Assembly (NCBI RefSeq): GCF_013391805.1
Contig: NZ_CP058364.1
Span: 434,501 to 498,500, forward strand
Direction of reading: 5' to 3'
DNA: 64,000 bases
Origin: Galbibacter sp. BG1
GTDB lineage: Bacteria > Bacteroidota > Bacteroidia > Flavobacteriales > Flavobacteriaceae
Both the position numbers and the translations under genes were made by a program. The notes beneath the pieces are model-generated. The model saw nothing but the letters and a program-made list of their open reading frames with translations, made no database searches and was not told where the DNA came from. Positions 1 to 9,200 of the stretch are shown piece by piece (the stretch's first letter is position 1; every line of letters begins with the position of its first letter).

Positions 1-515
1 GTACAACTAATACTTACGCTATCCCAGATAATGTGGTAAAGATAGACGATGCCGATTTCCCCTTGGCGGAAGGAGAAGAACCCGAATTTATAGACCCCGT
101 TTATGGTGATGTTATTTTAAGTGCCATCGCAGACAATATGAATGATAGAGGTTGGACACAGGTTGATAAAGATAATAACCCAGATGTTATTATTTTGCCA
201 ACGGCCATGTCTACTTTAAATCTCTATTATTATTACGATTGGGGCTACTGGGGATGGTGGGGCTACCCAGGTTATGGCCCTGGATGGGGCTGGTGGTATC
301 CGGGTTATTACCCTCCTTACGTAAGTGGTTACCGATCTGGAACGGTAGTCTTGCAAATGACCTACCCAGATGGAATTGGCATAGACGATACAATTCCAGT
401 TATTTGGACTTCAGCTATAAATGGCTTGTTTGAAGGAAGTACTGCTTCCATCCAAGATAGGATACAGAATACTGTAGACCAGGCATTTACTCAATCACCA
501 TATTTAACCAAATAA
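1..515 (+). CDS. DUF4136-like lipoprotein, 3' part (5' end outside the window)
   Basis: The reading frame is open from the first bases of the window and ends at 515, so this is the C-terminal part of a longer gene; the GTG at 33 is not a real start. The visible part fits DUF4136, a Bacteroidota family of small, usually lipidated envelope proteins of unknown function: a conserved segment around DVIILPTA, then a closing domain with GTVVLQM and IPVIWTSAING. Between them (about bases 225-325) lies a dense run of Tyr, Trp, Gly and Pro, which is also seen in relatives. The gene sits 13 nt before a small barrel gene on the same strand, so the two are probably co-transcribed. The signal peptide or lipobox cannot be seen. 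Function unknown. Confidence 0.75.
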   Translation, partial: TTNTYAIPDNVVKIDDADFPLAEGEEPEFIDPVYGDVILSAIADNMNDRGWTQVDKDNNPDVIILPTAMSTLNLYYYYDWGYWGWWGYPGYGPGWGWWYPGYYPPYVSGYRSGTVVLQMTYPDGIGIDDTIPVIWTSAINGLFEGSTASIQDRIQNTVDQAFTQSPYLTK

Positions 516-528
516 ACTTCGACGAATA

Positions 529-1131
529 ATGAAAAAGATAGCAACAATTATATTCTTGTGCTCCCTTGGTTTTGGGGCAACAGCACAGGAAATACAAATG
601 AAATCGATAACAAGTTTAAATTATAGCATTGGAGTCCCAACCGGAAATCTAAATGATTTTATTTCCCGAATTAGCGGAAGCGGGTTCTCTATTGACTATA
701 AACGTATGGTAGCACCCAATATTTATTTGGGGGGAGAATTTGGTTACAACTATTTTAGCGAAGAAAAGGATTATGATACCTATACTGATGAAACGGCATC
801 CATAAGCGGTATACAAACACGCTATAATACAAGTGTACCCATTACTTTAACGGCAGATTATGTTTTTACCGACAATAGTCAATTTAAACCCTATATAGGG
901 CTTGGTATTGGTACAGTATACAATAACCGGGAAGTCGATCTGGGCTTACTCACATCTGCTGTAGATACTTGGTTTTTTACGTTGAAACCAGAAGCAGGAA
1001 TTATTTACAATTTAAGTTCCTATACTGGAATAAAGGTAAGTTCCAGATATTACCAAACCTTTAACAACAAGGATTTAGATGCCCACTCCTATTTCGCTTT
1101 TGATATAGGCTTTGTGTTTATGTCTTTTTAG
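529..1131 (+). CDS. Small outer-membrane beta-barrel protein
   Basis: A 200-aa protein with a signal peptide (MKKIATIIFLCSLGFGATAQ, cleavage after AQ). Alternating hydrophobic/polar strands run to the C-terminus, which ends in aromatic FVFMSF as expected of an outer-membrane barrel. Features such as NYSIGVPTGNLNDF and the GLGIGTVYNNR strand match the OmpA-like/OMP_b-brl porin-fold family common in Bacteroidota. It follows the DUF4136-like gene by 13 nt and is closed by a strong hairpin terminator. No substrate or partner can be assigned. Confidence 0.8.
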   Translation: MKKIATIIFLCSLGFGATAQEIQMKSITSLNYSIGVPTGNLNDFISRISGSGFSIDYKRMVAPNIYLGGEFGYNYFSEEKDYDTYTDETASISGIQTRYNTSVPITLTADYVFTDNSQFKPYIGLGIGTVYNNREVDLGLLTSAVDTWFFTLKPEAGIIYNLSSYTGIKVSSRYYQTFNNKDLDAHSYFAFDIGFVFMSF

Positions 1132-1154
1132 GTAAATATAACATGCGGCAACAA

Positions 1155-1191
1155 TAAAAAAATCCGGTCTTTTAAAAGACCGGATTTTTTA
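1155..1191. terminator. Bidirectional rho-independent terminator
   Basis: A-run, then the perfect stem AATCCGGTCTTTT/AAAAGACCGGATT, then a T-run. It lies between the convergent barrel gene (+) and rplT (-) and has A/T tracts on both sides, so it can serve both strands. Confidence 0.85.
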
Positions 1192-1313
1192 AATAAGCGG
1201 ATAATATATTGTTAAACGTTTACTCACTTCAGTGAGATTAAAATTTCCCACTATTATGTGCGACATGCTGTATATACGTCATCTCTAACGTTTCACATAC
1301 GCCAGTAGCGAGC

Positions 1314-1658
1314 TTATTTTACTTTCTCAACAATTGCTTTAAAAGCCTCTGGGTGGTTCATCGCTAAATCGGCTAAAACCTTGCGGTTTAATTCGATGTC
1401 TGCAGCTTTTACTTTCCCCATAAACTGAGAGTAAGACAATCCGTGTAGTCTAGCACCCGCATTAATACGAGTAATCCACAAAGCGCGGAATGTTCTTTTC
1501 TTATTTCTACGGTCTCTGTATGAGTAAGACATGGCTTTCTCAACCGCATTTTTGGCAACTGTCCAAACGTTTTTACGTCTACCGTAGTAGCCTTTTGCTT
1601 GCTTCATCACTTTTTTTCTTCTTGCGCGTGAAGCTACTGAATTTACTGATCTTGGCAT
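1314..1658 (-). CDS. rplT: 50S ribosomal protein L20
   Basis: A 114-aa protein with the full L20 pattern: [20 protein letters not shown] at the N-terminus, [20 protein letters not shown], the YRDRRNKKR basic helix and the [11 protein letters not shown] segment. It binds 23S rRNA early in 50S assembly. Length is standard. It is the last gene of thrS-infC-rpmI-rplT. The 136-nt gap before it is long for a ribosomal operon and could hold an L20 autoregulatory leader as in other bacteria, but no specific structure was established here. Confidence 0.98.
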   Translation of the reverse strand: MPRSVNSVASRARRKKVMKQAKGYYGRRKNVWTVAKNAVEKAMSYSYRDRRNKKRTFRALWITRINAGARLHGLSYSQFMGKVKAADIELNRKVLADLAMNHPEAFKAIVEKVK

Positions 1659-1794
1659 AATTTTTAATTTTTTGTAGCAGGCGGTCTTTTGACACTTTTT
1701 TTCACAATCCTGTACTCCGTTTATTCAACTTTATACTTGATAACTGTGGCCTGACTCCAGGGTTAAACAATAATAATTGAACCGAAAGAACTTC

Positions 1795-1992
1795 TTACTT
1801 TAAACGTAATTGTTCTTTGATGCTATTCTCATCTGCTTTATCTACTAAACCAGAATGAGTTAGCGCTAGCTTACGCTTTTTAGACTTCTTTGTTAAGATG
1901 TGACTCTTAAAAGCGTGCTTTCTTTTAATTTTACCGGTACCAGTAAGCTTAAAACGCTTCTTAGCACTGGATTTAGTTTTCATTTTAGGCAT
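1795..1992 (-). CDS. rpmI: 50S ribosomal protein L35
   Basis: A 65-aa, very basic protein beginning [20 protein letters not shown], the signature of L35, with [20 protein letters not shown] in the middle. Normal length. It sits between infC and rplT, the conserved order in most bacteria. Confidence 0.98.
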   Translation of the reverse strand: MPKMKTKSSAKKRFKLTGTGKIKRKHAFKSHILTKKSKKRKLALTHSGLVDKADENSIKEQLRLK

Positions 1993-2094
1993 AATCCTAA
2001 TATTTATTTAATTATTCCGCTTATTCTCTTTTATTCCTTTGGAATGTAAAACTTGCTTTTACTTTGTACTACTAATAATTACGTACTTCGTAAA

Positions 2095-2649
2095 TTACTT
2101 GGTCTTTTTAGGAGCGATAAACATTGTCATACGCTTCCCTTCCAACTTTGGCATTTGTTCTACCTTACCAATATCTTCTAATTCTGATGCTAATTTAAGC
2201 AACAAAATCTCTCCTTTATCCTTATAAACAATCGAACGCCCTTTAAAGAATACGTAAGCCTTAAGCTTTGCACCTTCTTTCAAGAACTTTTCGGCATGTT
2301 TCTTTTTAAACTCGTAATCGTGATCGTCTGTATTTGGACCGAAACGGATTTCCTTTACAACCACTTTAGAGGCTTTCGCCTTCATTGCCTTCTCTCTCTT
2401 TTTCTGCTCGTACAAGAACTTTTTATAGTCCATTACTTTACAAACAGGAGGCTTGGCATTTGGTGAAATCTCAACAAGATCCAAACCTAATTCTTCAGCC
2501 TTCGCTAAAGCCACTTTGGTTGGGTACACATCCATCTCAACGTTGTCTCCTACCAGTCTCACTTCCGGTACTCGAATCTCTTTGTTGGTTCTGTGCGGAT
2601 TTTTAATTTCTCTTCTTTGAGCGTTTCTGTTAAATCTTTTAATTGCTAT
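2095..2649 (-). CDS. infC: Translation initiation factor IF-3, non-canonical AUA start
   Basis: IF-3 binds the 30S subunit and checks start-codon/initiator-tRNA pairing. Both domains are present: N-terminal [39 protein letters not shown], then the C-terminal [24 protein letters not shown] and MFIAPKKTK. The first ATG/GTG/TTG-type codon in frame is a GTG at 2562 (VRLVGD), which would remove the conserved N-terminal arm. The frame continues upstream through homologous sequence ([20 protein letters not shown], then NKEIRVPE) to ATA at 2649-2647, with GCC before it and an in-frame TAA at 2655-2653. The start must therefore be AUA, or the AUU two codons later. A weak start codon in infC is the established basis of autoregulation in other bacteria (AUU in E. 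coli). Length from AUA is 184 aa. Confidence 0.93.
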   Translation of the reverse strand: MAIKRFNRNAQRREIKNPHRTNKEIRVPEVRLVGDNVEMDVYPTKVALAKAEELGLDLVEISPNAKPPVCKVMDYKKFLYEQKKREKAMKAKASKVVVKEIRFGPNTDDHDYEFKKKHAEKFLKEGAKLKAYVFFKGRSIVYKDKGEILLLKLASELEDIGKVEQMPKLEGKRMTMFIAPKKTK

Positions 2650-2676
2650 GGCTTATAATTTTTAATTAAACTTTAT

Positions 2677-4617
2677 TTAAAACTTCTTTAATGTACGATT
2701 GATTTCTGAATTTATCAAATCTGAGAACTCATTTATTGTAATAGTACCTAGGTCGCCTTCACCGTGTTTCCTTACAGAAATGGTACCATCTTTTTCTTCT
2801 TGTTCCCCTACAATAAGCATATACGGGATTTTTTTCATTTCAGCATCTCGTATTTTCTTGCCAATTGTCTCGTTTCTATTATCTACGAGGGCGCGAATTT
2901 CGTCATTTTCCAATAAATTTAAAACTTTTTCGGCATATTTTTCATATTTCTCACTGATAGACAATATAATAGCCTGCTCAGGCATGAGCCACAATGGAAA
3001 ATTCCCTGCTGTGTGCTCTAAAAGAATAGCGATAAAACGTTCCATACTACCAAATGGCGCACGGTGTATCATAACAGGTCTGTGCAACTTATCGTCGCTG
3101 CCTTTGTAATTTAAATCGAACCGCTCCGGTAAATTGTAGTCTACCTGAATAGTTCCCAACTGCCAACTTCTTCCGAGGGCATCTTTTACCATAAAGTCCA
3201 ATTTCGGACCGTAAAATGCTGCTTCCCCAGTCTCTACAACAAAATTTAGTCCTTTTTCTTTTGCTGCGGAAAGTATGGCATTTTCTGCTTTTTCCCAATT
3301 GGCGTCACTACCAAGGTATTTGTCGGGATTTTCAGGATCCCTTAGCGATACCTGTGCCGTGAAATTTTCGAACCCTAAAGATCCAAAAACATACAGCACA
3401 AGGTCAATTACCTTTTTGAATTCTTCATCCAACTGATCGGGTGTGCAGAAAATATGGGCATCATCTTGAGTAAAACCTCGAACCCTTGTTAATCCATGTA
3501 ATTCACCACTCTGCTCATAACGGTAAACCGTTCCAAATTCAGCATAACGTTTTGGTAATTCCTTATAACTCCAAGGGCGGGCATTGTATATCTCACAGTG
3601 ATGCGGACAATTCATAGGTTTCAACAAAAACTCCTCATCCATTTTAGGGGTGCGGATTGGTTGAAAACTATCTTCTCCGTATTTGGCGTAATGCCCCGAA
3701 GTAACATATAATTCTTTTTGACCGATATGCGGTGATACCACCTGCTCGTAACCCGCTTTTTTCTGTGCTTTCTTTAAAAAATTCTCCAAGCGCTCCCTCA
3801 GGGCAGCTCCTTTTGGTAACCAAAGTGGCAAACCTTGTCCGACTTTTTGAGAAAAAGTAAAGAGTTCTAACTCTTTCCCCAATTTTCTATGATCCCGTTT
3901 TTTTGCTTCTTCTAAAAGCTCTAGATATTCTTTTAAATCCTTTTGCTTCGGAAAGGAAATCCCATAAATACGGGTAAGCTGCGGTTTGTTCTCGTCTCCA
4001 CGCCAATATGCGCCAGCTACCGAAAGTAATTTAATGGCTTTTACAATTCCTGTATTAGGAATGTGCCCTCCGCGACAAAGATCCGTAAACGTATCGTGGT
4101 CGCAAAAGGTAATCGTACCATCTTCAAGGTTTTCTATAAGTTCAACCTTGAATTCGTTGCCTTGTTTTTTATAGAAATCGAGTGCTTCGGTTTTGGTAAC
4201 AGCACGCATCTTATAATCATGTTTTCCACGCGCAATTTCCAACATTTTTGCCTCTATGGCTGGAAAATCTTTTTCAGAAATAGTGTGCTCCCCTAAATCA
4301 ACATCATAATAAAAACCATTATCTATAGATGGGCCAATGGTAAGCTTTACGCCCGGATATAGTTCTTCTAAAGCTTGCGCCATAATGTGGGAAGTAGAAT
4401 GCCAAAAGGCCTGTTTTCCCTCATCGTCGTTCCAGGTATATAAGGTTAGACTCCCGTCGGTGGTTAATGGGGTAACCGTTTCTACTTTGGTACCATTAAA
4501 ATTTGCGGATATTACATTACGGGCCAATCCCTCACTAATGCTTTTAGCCACATCCATAGGAGTTGAATTTTTTTCGAACTCCTTAACCGATCCGTCGGGT
4601 AAAGTAATCTTAATCAT
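2677..4617 (-). CDS. thrS: Threonyl-tRNA synthetase
   Basis: A 646-aa class II synthetase charging tRNA-Thr. Domains in order: N-terminal TGS (residues 1-62), the editing domain with HSTSH at about 73-77 and the [14 protein letters not shown] block (172-185), the catalytic core with zinc-site MNCPHH at about 335-340 and class II motif 2 around [24 protein letters not shown], and a C-terminal anticodon-binding domain. Full length. First gene of the thrS-infC-rpmI-rplT operon; 27 nt separate its stop from the infC AUA start. Confidence 0.98.
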   Translation of the reverse strand: MIKITLPDGSVKEFEKNSTPMDVAKSISEGLARNVISANFNGTKVETVTPLTTDGSLTLYTWNDDEGKQAFWHSTSHIMAQALEELYPGVKLTIGPSIDNGFYYDVDLGEHTISEKDFPAIEAKMLEIARGKHDYKMRAVTKTEALDFYKKQGNEFKVELIENLEDGTITFCDHDTFTDLCRGGHIPNTGIVKAIKLLSVAGAYWRGDENKPQLTRIYGISFPKQKDLKEYLELLEEAKKRDHRKLGKELELFTFSQKVGQGLPLWLPKGAALRERLENFLKKAQKKAGYEQVVSPHIGQKELYVTSGHYAKYGEDSFQPIRTPKMDEEFLLKPMNCPHHCEIYNARPWSYKELPKRYAEFGTVYRYEQSGELHGLTRVRGFTQDDAHIFCTPDQLDEEFKKVIDLVLYVFGSLGFENFTAQVSLRDPENPDKYLGSDANWEKAENAILSAAKEKGLNFVVETGEAAFYGPKLDFMVKDALGRSWQLGTIQVDYNLPERFDLNYKGSDDKLHRPVMIHRAPFGSMERFIAILLEHTAGNFPLWLMPEQAIILSISEKYEKYAEKVLNLLENDEIRALVDNRNETIGKKIRDAEMKKIPYMLIVGEQEEKDGTISVRKHGEGDLGTITINEFSDLINSEINRTLKKF

Positions 4618-4640
4618 TATATCTACTGTTTTTCGAAATG

Positions 4641-4671
4641 CAAAGATAAGCGGAAGTCTTTACGCGTACAA
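4641..4671 (-). promoter_or_regulatory. Predicted promoter of the thrS operon
   Basis: Reading the minus strand, TTG (4671-4669) is followed after 20 nt by TATCTTTG (4648-4641), matching the Bacteroidota housekeeping pattern TTTG/TAnnTTTG. It ends about 24 nt before the thrS ATG. Confidence 0.55.
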
Positions 4672-4890
4672 CAGTAATTTTTGCTGATTGATTTGATGGT
4701 TTTTCCATGCTAACCAATTAATTTAAGAAGATAGTTTATTGTGCTTCAGAAACAGTTTATTATTCTACTATGATGAATCATTATTTTAGCAAGATAAATT
4801 ATTATACCGCTAAGACATTTTAATTTCCTTTTATCTGAAAATATTATTCTAACCGCATAGTATATTATAATGTTGAATTAATTGCTGAGT

Positions 4891-5898
4891 TCAACCCATA
4901 AGTGCAAAACATTTGTTTCTTAGGACTTCAATTGGGTTTTGGTAATTAAATTTTCTAATCGGTCTGTAATTTAGTAATCTTTCAACTTCTTTTATTCTTT
5001 TTTCTGAGACTTTTCTCAGGTCTGTTTTCTTCGGAAAAAATCTTCTTATCACACCTATTCTATTCTCTACGGTTCCTTTATCCTGTGATGTATAAGGTCT
5101 GGTAAAGTATGTTTTTGCGTTGAGGAGCCTTCCTATTTTTTGATGCTGTGCAAACTCCTTTCCGTTATCGAAGGTCAAGGTCTTCACCCAAGATGAACTG
5201 AAGTTGGTGAGCCTCTTCTCCATTTTTTCATATACCTCCCCAGCTTCTTTCCCACTTAGTTTTTCCATCATCGTTACCAATGTGGCCCTGTCTGTCATTA
5301 CCAAAAGAGCCGATCTGTGATTGCTTCCCATCATCAGGTCTACTTCAATATCGCCTATACGCTCACGGTGGTCCAGCACATCTGGGCGCTGGTCAATTCC
5401 TACACGGTTTTTAATGGCTCCCCGCTTATCCTTGGCGTTCCCTCTCTTTTGCCTCCTGCTACCATGCTTGAGATCTTTGTAGAGTTTAGCGTATTTAGCA
5501 TCTGCCTTTTTCTTGCTCTTCTTAACGCTCCATATCCACTGGTATATTGTCTCGTGGCTCACACAGGTTTCCTCTTCAATAGCTAAGCGTTTGCTTATAA
5601 GTTCTGGACTCCACTTTTCATAACGGAGCAAACCCGCGATACGCTCTTTCAACTGTTCCGTGAGCTGTAATTTCTTGGGCTTCATTTTATGCCTGTTATC
5701 TGCTCTTCGCTGTGCATTTTTGGCTATATAGCTGCCAGCGGTCTTTCCCCGTTTGGCAATGTTCCTAGATAACTCCCTGTAAACGGTACAGGGGTCGACC
5801 CCGATAATTATAGCTATTTCACTTTTACTGATTTCTGTTTCCAATAAGGCTTCAATTTGATACCTTTGGTGGATGGTCAATTGTTTGTATTTTTTCAT
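4891..5898 (-). CDS. IS30-family transposase (DDE)
   Basis: A 335-aa, apparently complete protein. The N-terminal helix-turn-helix (YKQLTIHQRYQIEALLETE, with SKSEIAIIIGVDPCTVYREL) matches the IS30 HTH_38 domain. The rve-type catalytic core shows DDE acidic residues: GDIEVDLMMG, the TFDNGKEFAQH block, and a Glu in DKGTVENRIGVIRR. The C-terminal LNYRPIRKFNYQNPIEVL is also typical. It catalyses excision and insertion of the surrounding IS. No frameshift is visible, so it may be active. Confidence 0.95.
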   Translation of the reverse strand: MKKYKQLTIHQRYQIEALLETEISKSEIAIIIGVDPCTVYRELSRNIAKRGKTAGSYIAKNAQRRADNRHKMKPKKLQLTEQLKERIAGLLRYEKWSPELISKRLAIEEETCVSHETIYQWIWSVKKSKKKADAKYAKLYKDLKHGSRRQKRGNAKDKRGAIKNRVGIDQRPDVLDHRERIGDIEVDLMMGSNHRSALLVMTDRATLVTMMEKLSGKEAGEVYEKMEKRLTNFSSSWVKTLTFDNGKEFAQHQKIGRLLNAKTYFTRPYTSQDKGTVENRIGVIRRFFPKKTDLRKVSEKRIKEVERLLNYRPIRKFNYQNPIEVLRNKCFALMG

Positions 5899-5923
5899 GC
5901 AAGATTAATATAACAATTGGTCC

Positions 5924-5955
5924 TAAAACTCTTGGGGCTAGCCCCAAGAGTTTTA
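5924..5955. repeat. Perfect 32-bp palindrome inside the IS30 element
   Basis: TAAAACTCTTGGGGCT and its exact complement meet at a central CTAG. The palindrome lies between the transposase start codon (5898) and the right terminal repeat (5964-5988). A transcript entering from outside would fold into a very stable hairpin just upstream of the transposase start. Inference: insulation against read-through, or a terminator-like or translation-blocking structure. Confidence 0.9.
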
Positions 5956-5988
5956 AATATTAATTTTGCACTTATTCCTTGAACTTAG

Positions 5989-6298
5989 AATTTATTATTC
6001 TCCCAACTTGAAACATTATTTTTACAATACAATTTATTATAGTGCTAACTTGATGATAAGTTTTTAAGTAGCTGTAGTTATTTTTTATCACTTCAATCAA
6101 CGGAATAGCACACATACTTGTTTGCCAAATACAATGCGACTTCTCCCTACGCTCGAAGTGACTCATTACCGCCAACTGGCATCGAGCATTCCCTCAGGAA
6201 ATACCATCTACCAGAGGCAAACATCGCTAAAATCGCTCCCCGTGAAGCCCTAAAATCGACACTATTTAACCTCTCGCCTTTAACTTTTAACTTCTACA
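5989..6298. other. Gene-free spacer with a dispersed-repeat fragment
   Basis: 310 nt between the IS right end and the stop of the SprB-repeat gene. No convincing gene is visible. Bases 6118-6145 (TTGTTTGCCAAATACAATGC onwards) closely match 28795-28822, the other border of the accessory locus, and look like a degenerate dispersed repeat. The rest is AT-rich and unremarkable. Confidence 0.6.
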
Positions 6299-9200
6299 CT
6301 ACCCCTTTATCAACTTCCTCACCGAGTTTCCTTTTGGTGTTTCCAGTACGATGGCATACATCCCTTCTGGGTATTGACTGATATCAAAGTTTAGCACATA
6401 CCCATTCTTTCCACTGCCGGTCTTTTGTGCCACAATGCTGTTGTTTGCCAGGTTGAAGATGCGCACACTTACATTCCCCGGTTTTTTGAGCTCCAGTGAA
6501 ACTTCAAACTTGCCCCCTGTGGGGTTGGGGTACACCAAAAACTCCTCGAAACTGGCCTCGCGATCCTCTTCGTCGCTCTCGTCCTGAACAGATTCATGAT
6601 TGTCGATCACCAGTACCTTTTTTGCCTGATAGGCCTCACAATCGCCTACCCTTGTCTTGATGATAATTTCGTATTCCCCGGGGGCTTCAAAGTAAAGTTC
6701 TGCCTGGTCTTGATCGTGGCTCACCACGATCCCCTCCTCCGGGAGGATCCACTCAATGCTATCGGGAAGTGGATTGGTAACGTCCACCACGGTGAAACGC
6801 TCGTTCACAAAAACCTGGCTCGATACAAAGAATTCAGCCGCAATATCGTTCGGGCTTTCCTTGATCTCAATGGTATCAGTGCCTTGGCAGCCTTTACTAT
6901 CGGTAACCGTAACGGTATACAGTCCCGCTTGATCAACGGTCACTACAGGGCTATTGCTGAAAAAACCGTTATCGCTTGTCCATGCATAGGAGGCATTGCC
7001 ATCCTCAATGGTCGCATCCAGCGTACGCTCCTGGTCGTTGCACAGTGTGGTCAGGTCTTCCCCAAGGTCAACAACCAATGGTTCGGGGTTTTCCACCACA
7101 TACGTACGTACTAAAGTTTCATTGTTAAACCCTTCAATGGAAACGGTATAGCTCCCTGCACATAAATCTGTAAGCGTTGCTGCCGTACTCCCGTTGCTCC
7201 AACTGTAGGTAAAATTACCATTTCCTTTGTTTACGATTACAGAAAGGCTTCCGTCACAACCTTCATAGCAGGTTGGGTTCACTATGGTTTCATCCACAAT
7301 ATCGGGCTGCGTGATCTCATACTGTTCGGTTAAAGAACAACCATTGGCATCTGTAACGGTAAGTTGGTAATTTCCTTTGACCAAATTGTTTATTGTGGGG
7401 GACCCCCCTAAATCTTCCCTATCTTCTAAGCGTGTCCATTGCAGCGTGTACGGCTCTTCCCCACCGGCTATTGTCACCCCTATTTCCCCGTCGCTACCGC
7501 GGAACTTGCTCACATTGGTTAGGTCGACATTGGTGATGGACAGCGGTTCAAAAGCATTTTCCACCTCATATGTGGCCTCCGCCCAACAACCGTTGTCGTC
7601 TTTTACAGCAACTTTATAAGTGCCCGCTACAAGGTTTTGAATATCTTCGGAAGTTGCATCGTTGGACCAATAGATGCTATAGGGAGGGGTGCCCCCTACA
7701 ATGCTTATATCGATACTTCCCGTGGCCTCCCCATGACAAAGCACATGTTGAATGTTTTCTCCTGAAATTACTAAGCGCTCAGGTTCGTTAATAGTATGTA
7801 CTTCCGAAGTTGTTGTAACTCCGTTATCATCAGTGATTTCCACTTGATAATCGCCCGCAGGCAGTTCCATTAAAAACGATTCCTCAGAAGCCATTGCTTG
7901 TTTATTTCCATTTACAATACCAAACCATTGAAACTTGTAAGGCTTTACTCCTCCGATTACATTCGCTTGTAATTCGGCATCCGTTCCGTCTTTACAGAGC
8001 ACCGAAAACGTTTCTTCAAGGTTCACCAAAAGCTTATCAGGTTCAATAATGGTAAATTCTTTGTCAATTACACAATCGCCACCGGAATCATCGGTAACCA
8101 TTAAGGTATAATTTCCTGGAGCCAAATTATTGATATCCTCTTCAGTCGATGTAAAACCATTATCAGAGAACCACTCGTAGCTGTAGGATGGTGTTCCCCC
8201 GGTGATGGTGACCGCAATTTCGCCATCGTTATATCCAAAACCGGTGATCTGTTTTTCAATATCAACCGTCATAGCAAGGGCATTCTTGGGCTGACCTACA
8301 TTAATGGTCTTTTCGAGAACGCAATCATTTTTATCCGTGACCGTTACCTTATAATCGCCAGAAGTAAGACCAGTAATATCTTCAGAAGTTCCCCCATTGC
8401 TCCAACTAAAAGTGTAATCTCCAACACCTCCCGTGACCGTAATATCTATACTCCCTTTGTTATCACTAAAACAGAGATTGTCCTGTACAACAGCAGTCAA
8501 TTCTAATGGTTCCGGCTGCAGAACGGAAATAGTTTGCTCTGCACTGGCAGTAGATCCAGAATCATCCGTAACCGTAACAATATAGTCACCAGCTGATAAA
8601 TTGCTGATTGTTGGGCTATTTTCAGTTGAAAAATCAGTGTCGTCTACCTTTTCCCATTGATAGCTGTACGGATCCTTTCCACCTTTGACGGTGATGGTTA
8701 TCGCCCCATCGGCCCCGTTGAAGCATTTGACGCTATCTATAGTTGAACTTTCAATTTCCAATTTTGGAGGCTGCACTATTTCTATGGAATCCAACGTGGC
8801 CGTACACAAATTTTCATCGGTTGTGCTAACACTGTAAAACCCTGCTGGAAGGTTGTTAATAGTGGCATTGGTTTTCCCTGGGATTTCAATGTATTCACTA
8901 TCGTACCATTGGTAGCTGTATCCTTCCGTTCCCCCACTTGCTTGTACGGTAATGGAACCGGTGGAGCCGCCGTAGATGTTGTTATCGACTCGGGAATTTG
9001 GCACTTCTTCAATTTCAAGTAATAAGGGTTCATCGACAGTAATTAATTCGTCATGTGTTACTTCACAGCTAAAAACGTTATTATCCCAGTCGGTTACACT
9101 TGCAATTATTAGTGTTGCCCGATAGGTATATGCTGTTATTGCGATATCAACGATAGAACTCCCTTTGGGAAATTTTGTAAAGTCACCATTTGTACCAGAC

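Larger units (their letters stand above)
4885..5988 (-). mobile_element. IS30-family insertion sequence, about 1.1 kb
   Basis: One transposase gene is bracketed by imperfect terminal inverted repeats. The left end (4885-4909) reads CTGAGTTCAA, three variable bases, ATAAGTGCAAAA; the right end (5988-5964, complement) reads CTAAGTTCAA, three variable bases, ATAAGTGCAAAA. The transposase stop codon (4893-4891) lies inside the left repeat. The target duplication, usually only 2-4 bp in this family, could not be read with certainty. The element sits between the thrS operon and the large accessory locus and looks intact. Confidence 0.88.

Noticed and set aside
2095-2562. infC starting at the internal GTG
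   Set aside because: It would delete the conserved N-terminal arm that is intact and in frame upstream.
5972-6175. Short minus-strand frame beside the IS30 element
   Set aside because: Starts in repeat-like DNA and ends in the IS terminal repeat; no gene-like features.
6596-7114. 172-codon plus-strand frame inside the SprB-repeat gene
   Set aside because: Antisense shadow of a clearly coding gene with conserved repeats and sorting domain.
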